Shown here piece after piece: positions 59,274-64,000 of a stretch of DNA of 64,000 nucleotides (its first letter is position 1; each line of letters starts with the position of its first letter). A program made the position numbers and the translations under genes. The DNA lies in contig BSBK01002925.1 of NCBI GenBank assembly GCA_027943335.1, forward strand, positions 372,001-436,000. Reading direction: 5' to 3'. The DNA comes from Chamaecyparis obtusa (taxonomy: Eukaryota > Streptophyta > Pinopsida > Cupressales > Cupressaceae). The notes under the pieces are model-generated. The model saw only the letters and a program-made list of their open reading frames with translations. It did no database searches and was not told the DNA's origin.

Positions 59274-61316
59274 CCTCTAGCATCCCCTCCTATATCTCAT
59301 CATTTGAAACAAAAATATTCCCCTCATTACTTAACTACACTAGTTGTTGAGAAATTCCATGTTCATCCAACTGCAAGGGGGATTGAGAAGGAGAGTATAT
59401 ATCCTGCTCTGGTTGAGACTTCTCTTTCTTTTTCCTCTTTGGAGAGGGCTCTTCTACCATTGGGTCACTCATAGGTCTCTTCCCTTTAGAGGTAGATGGG
59501 AGACTTTCATCTTTTTGTTGAGTTGGGTGAAGGACACTATACTCTTTCCTCTTCTAAATTGTATATGTTCCCCTAGGGGTCAACTTGGTGTATCCTGGTT
59601 GGCTCAAAATCCTCCTTTCCTTATCTAGATCTACCTTACTTACCACAACCCTCTTTTCATTTTTTTCTTGATGATTACTTCAAAATGCTCCATAAGGGCC
59701 TTTATCTTTCTTACCCATGGCTAAAAAGCTTTCAATGGGTCATATCATTTATCAAAATTTTTGATAAAATCTACATTTTTCTTGTAAATCACCCACTTCT
59801 CTTTCTTGATTTCTTGAGCTTTAAGGTCAAAATCATTCCTAATTATATCTTCTAAAAATTTAAATTGATGCTCCATAAGAGTACACCTTATCTTTTCTCT
59901 GAACATCTTGGAAATGAAACCTTCATTGTTAGCACATCTCACCACTATTGAAGCCATTCTATAGGCCTACAAAACTTGATTTAAGTGCACCCATCCCTTC
60001 TTGACAATGATATATCAGTGGGCTATTGTAATAATTGGGAACAAGGTTCCCCTTCCTTTGCCAATCAGGGTTGTCTCCTATAGATCACCAATCTGCTTCA
60101 GAATTTTAGCATACCCTATCTTCAAAGGGACCTTGTAAGGTAATACATAAGGTTCCTTTTTGAAACTAGACACCCTAAATACTATGGAAACCAGATATAA
60201 GATTATATCACCAAAATTATGTACTATGGTGATGCCTTTGCAATATTCTTTCGGCCTAATTAACCTTAAAAAGTCCTCAGGAATCTTGGGATTCTCAAAC
60301 CATAACAAGGACTTGAGCCTTGAAGAAAAATTTCTATCAAAAACCAAGTAACTGGTATTTTCTCTATCCCATGATAGATATGTAGTCCATAACTAGACTG
60401 ACAATGCCTCTCCACTATTTTCTCTCACAATATCCATCATCTTGCTAAAGAAATCCACACCTTTATATAAGAAGATATGCATTATCATAAAATACTATAC
60501 AAAAGGCCTCCTTATCTTCATATTCTTTATTCCCATTAATCCTTTGTGGATTAGGTCTGCAAAGTAAGGGGCATAATCAAAGATCAATGCCAAGTGGGGA
60601 TGCAAGGATTGGACCATCATAAACATGTAAGGGATAGGCATGTGATTGTCCTTATCTTCTCCAAAAATTAGATTTAAGGACATATCTACACCCTGTTCCC
60701 TTAAACTAAAAAGGTCTAGTCTAAAAGGCGTATATGTGCTCTTACTAACCATACACATGGAACCAATTTGGCCAAAGAAATCCCTTAAAGGGCCAAACCT
60801 TAGGTAGTCTCTATGTGCCTCAAAGATCTTGTTAAACTATTCAAAATCAATCTTCTCTAATCCAACAGGGGGGTCATTTAATTAAAAAACATCTCTAATT
60901 TCATGATTTGTGATGCTTATCAAGTTCATTCCATTAATATCTTTAACACACCTTGTCATAGGATCATAACACCTAGCAATCTATACGAGAAGGTTGGCAT
61001 CCATGAAAACTATGGGCACAGTGAGTCTCCCTATGTCAAGCTGCCAAATATTACTAAGAGGTGCACATGCAATTCTTTGGGAGTATGTAACTTTAAACAA
61101 TATCAAACCATTGTAATCCTTTCCCACTTTAGCATCCCTCATCCATAACCCTTTGTCATATAATCCCTCATTGAAAAAACCCCTAGGGTTTTTTGGAACT
61201 AATTCTTTCATTCTAGATGCCCCATTTTCTGAGTGTGGGAGTAACTGCATTAGATCTTCAAAAACCCCCCTATCCTTATACTCTATTTTTCTCGAGAGTT
61301 CTCTTTTGGGTGGCAT
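59274..61316 (-). pseudogene. LTR-borne reading frame of B, right copy, N-terminal half
   Basis: Keeps the ATG (61314-61316) lost in the left copy. MPPKRELSRKIEYKDRGVFE and EDLMQLLPHSENGASRM open it. One frame (2 modulo 3) continues through LDIGRLTVPIVFMDANLLV, HLALIFDYAPYFADLIHKGL and RMASIVVRCANNEGFISKMF to the basic stretch KGKRPMSDPMVEEPSPKRKK near 59500. There are about ten stops and no frameshift in this half. The start is supported by the equivalent frame in E, which also opens with a short polar leader. Confidence 0.75.
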
Positions 61317-63072
61317 TTTAACTAGGGTTTTAAGAAATGTATGAATACCAAAATAAAAACTACATAGCTATCACAAGATAGAAATAATAGAGAAAATTTA
61401 ATCATTGAAACCTTTCTCAAATTAAAAAAAAAATTGTGCACTTTCAATATCAAATCAGCCTACTAGATGCTTAAGAAAAGTCACTGCTGACACTCGTAGA
61501 GAAAACCAATTCTCTTGCAGAGAAACTTGGAGGAGAAGTGTTTCCTCTAATGATTAGATCAGAATATGTAATTGTTTCCAACCCATCATATCCAACTCAC
61601 ACGAAACTCATTAAGTTCACAATTATTGAAACTGGCAGCTACAACGTTCATAGGAAGTGAAACAATGTCAAAAAATGAAATTTGAATGTGAACTATTGAT
61701 CAAAATTCCTTCTAGCTCATCGGATGGGTGATAATGACCAAATCATAACCATTTAACACTTTTCCAAGCTTAGTTCTTGACCAATGAGAACATTTCAATT
61801 TACCCATGTGCAGAAACCCACACCTTACTTTAATTTTAATCAGGATCAATAGGTGTCAACCTGTCGCTATTTCACAAGCCTTAAATCTAAGCACCTTTCA
61901 ACTCCAGTAATGCAATCACTGTAGATCCTTTTAAGAACTAATTGATCATTATCCATGAAAATTAGTGACCCCACTTCGCAAGTGAATATGTGGAAATGTT
62001 TGAAAACTTTAGACCCACTAGCGACTAACATCACAAAAGACACATGTCCCTTAGTCATGTTTTCACAAGTTAGAAAACTATCAAGTATGTTAGGTTTAGG
62101 GAATGTGACAACTATTGATGAAGCTCCATCAGATGATTATCAATTTTCTATGAAGTTTGGCTCACCCCTACCTTTCTGACCCTTTATCCAATAAAAAATG
62201 ACCACATCACGAAATCTAGCAAGAGGACATATCTTATTTTCTTATTGAGTATCTATCATACTGACAACTACCACATCACATGCCAACTTAACCAATAAAA
62301 GGGAAACACCTCATCATGATTTGGAAACTAAGGACCCACCTCATAGTCTAAAGTATGTGGAAAATTGAATGGGTGTCACTAAAGCACAAGCTTTAAGTAC
62401 CGAGAAACTTCCTTCAGTGGTATAATGACAACCACAAGATCTTTTTGAATTTTAACCTTCAAAAAGACATGACCCCACTGCATTACATCACCATAGATAA
62501 ATGTCAACTCACAAAGTTTCCATGAAACCTAAAAAGTCTAATCTATATCATCATTAGTATTCAACTCGATCGGACACCTATTGTTAAAGTGCATGGATTA
62601 ATGAGCGGCCAACATAGCCCAGTGGTATCATGAAAGTCGTTGATGCAATCCACTTGTTAATGATGGCACAACCTTGAAAATGCCCCCTCCCCTAAACAAG
62701 TGTCAACTAGTCACTATTTTGCAAGTCATAAAATCTAACAATGAAGGGTATTAAGATAAAGCGATAACCACTAGTTTAGAATGAAGCGAATGGTTAGGAC
62801 ATAAAATAGGAAAAGATAAAATTTCATTAAAAGGTTCACTAAAAAGTGACCTACTTAAAACCTAACCACAAAACACATGAAGGGGGAAACTTTTAAAGGT
62901 TTTAAATGAGCACATGCATTATTGGCACTTTAATGAACTAAAAAGTAACACTCAAATATAAGAAGGCTTAAGGTAATTAGGGTTTACAGTACTTTTCTCC
63001 TTGCTAGGTCAAATAATAGGGGTTTTACAAATTTTTTGAAGCATGAAGACCAATAATTTTATATTACTAATA
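61317..63072. repeat. Upstream (U3-like) part of element B right LTR
   Basis: The second copy of 21023-22777. Non-coding; words GTCAACCTGTCGC (near 61855) and TGTCAACTAGTCAC (near 62701) recur. The clean palindrome of the left copy (21551) is partly lost here. Confidence 0.6.
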
Positions 63073-63077
63073 GATGG
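63073..63077. repeat. Target-site duplication of element B, right copy (gatgg)
   Basis: Identical to 16221-16225. On the minus strand the frame of C runs through it without a shift. Confidence 0.85.
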
Positions 63078-64000
63078 AATGCACGTTCTAGCACCACTAT
63101 GTCTGTATCCTCTTTATCCATGTAGACCCTCACCCTTGGTTGTATTTCATTGATGAAATAGGTGGGTTTGGAGAAGGAATTAATTGGCTCATATGGTGTG
63201 ACTAAGCTAGAAGTAGAAGCTTCACATTTTGGCTCTAACTCTTCTTATGTTTCCTCATTCCTTGCCTTTTCACTTACCTCTTCCTCTACTACTACTTTTT
63301 ATTCCCCTCCAGTATGCTCTTCCCCTCCTCACTGCTCTTTTGACTAAACCTCCTTTTCTACTTCAACCTACTTTTTTGGTCCCTGAGCTCCCTATTAAGC
63401 TATCTCAATGTGAGAAGATGGAGGAGTGGGCATTGGTGGAATGGGCTGAGAAAGAATGGGATTTTGGACTGATGTTGGCATGGGAGTAATATGAGGAGTA
63501 GGCAAAGGCATCGATATATGAACAGGAGGTGGAGTAGGCATGGGGATTTGAGTAGGTGGGGGTTGTGATGGAGGATGACTAGTTGGAACCTGTAGTGGAA
63601 GAAAAGTGGTTAGAGGTGGATTAGTTGGTATTTATGGTGGAAGTGAAGTGGTTGGTGGTAGTTGAATGGGAGCTTGAGGTGGTGGAACTAGAGCTTTCTA
63701 TGTTGGAGGGACTAGAGCTCCTATGTCCTCTTCTAAAGTAATCCCTATGGAGGAGTCCTCAAATTTAGTGGAGTCTCCTAGACCTATATTCAATGCTTCC
63801 TCTATTAATCCCTGAGCTTTATATAAGGCTTCCACTCCTACATTGTCTAGAGGATTTGTGTCTGTAAAATGTCTTCAAGAGGACATGAATGAAAATGAAA
63901 AATATTGATCTGAAGAAGGGCCTCCCACTAGGATTTGTTTTTGAGCTTCTTTAAATCTATGAAAACCCTCAAAGTTTGATATATCAAATTCATCATTGCC
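63073..64000 (-). pseudogene. Reading frame C, upstream part (proline-rich)
   Basis: One minus frame runs from the window edge to the gatgg site: FDISNFEGFHRFKEAQKQIL, then an acidic part, then a long proline-rich stretch (63420-63720; short units such as PPMPTPP, PLPTPH and PPSQPPPTQ), then ELEPKCEASTSSLVTPYEP and VLERAFH. It has about twelve stops, mostly TAG. It continues at 16220 on the far side of B. Not recognised; a proline-rich hinge before a coiled-coil half is also the plan of the LTR-borne frames, which use a basic hinge instead. The plus-strand open frames here are shadows. Confidence 0.6.

Larger units (their letters stand above)
16226..63072 (-). mobile_element. Ty3/gypsy element B with giant LTRs, nested host of H, D, E and solo LTRs
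   Basis: A minus-strand element. The 3' LTR is at 16226-22777. The gag-pol runs from 42099 down to 22929 but is interrupted at 39657-41112 and 23883-34642. The PBS is at 42345-42362. The 5' LTR is at 42366-63072 and contains other elements. A perfect 5-bp duplication gatgg flanks the whole. Removing nested DNA leaves an element of about 21 kb, in the size range of the Ogre group. The protein order matches element A. The two LTRs differ by eye at about one position in ten in the sample 21661-21760 against 61955-62054, so B is older than H. Confidence 0.88.
42366..63072 (-). repeat. 5' LTR of element B, expanded by nested insertions
   Basis: The pieces are 42366-42480, 50064-52533 and 59269-63072, which match the left LTR in order. 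The end is TATTAGTAC on the minus strand at 63072, followed by gatgg. About 135 bp present in the left LTR (16346-16478) are missing at the first break, where 42480-50063 lies. At the second break gggtg is duplicated around E. Confidence 0.85.

Noticed and set aside
1..64000. tRNA, rRNA, organellar insert or ordinary host gene
   Set aside because: None was seen when reading both strands. The tRNA-like words present are primer-binding sites.

Overview
The window is transposable-element DNA from a large plant genome. It looks like a seed plant, most likely a conifer or other gymnosperm. I infer this from Ty3/gypsy and Ty1/copia elements with very long LTRs, deep nesting, heavy stop-codon decay and the absence of any recognisable host gene. 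The species cannot be named from the sequence. Every coding region found is retroelement-derived and almost all are broken, so they are listed as pseudogenes.

Layout. The oldest layer is a decayed minus-strand reading frame (C) at 15170-16220 and 63073-64000. It was split by one insertion, element B (16226-63072, minus strand, 5-bp duplication gatgg on both sides). B is a Tat/Ogre-like Ty3/gypsy element whose LTRs were about 6.5 kb before later insertions. Its 3' LTR is on the left (16226-22777). Its 5' LTR is on the right (42366-63072) and has been blown apart. Nested in B are: copia element H (23883-34642, +) in the integrase; a 3.8-kb solo LTR (24939-28780) inside the 5' LTR of H; a copia solo LTR (39657-41112) in gag; a chromovirus D (about 43947-50063, +) next to a dyad-rich LTR fragment (42480-43946); and a 6.7-kb solo LTR E (52534-59268). 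At the left edge copia element F (minus, running off the window) lies in C. The LTR of F is split by gypsy element A (823-14095, +), a complete relative of B with 2.9-kb LTRs.

Most unusual content. (1) The giant LTRs of B and the solo LTR E carry, at the same relative position and in the same orientation, a homologous reading frame of about 1,160-1,240 codons. This is a coding region inside an LTR, outside gag-pol. I do not recognise the protein. (2) A and B both place a second RNase H between protease and reverse transcriptase, while their ordinary RNase H lacks the expected first aspartate. (3) The upstream parts of these LTRs are dense in imperfect dyads. In E about eighteen units of the type GAGAACTAGCGA...TCGCTAGTTCTC occur in 1.3 kb.

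How the parts worked. A, B, D and H each have PBS, gag and pol in canonical or near-canonical order and would once have moved by reverse transcription and integration. All copies here carry stops, frameshifts or split domains and look inactive. Most stop codons are TAG, as expected from deamination of methylated CAG/TGG sites.
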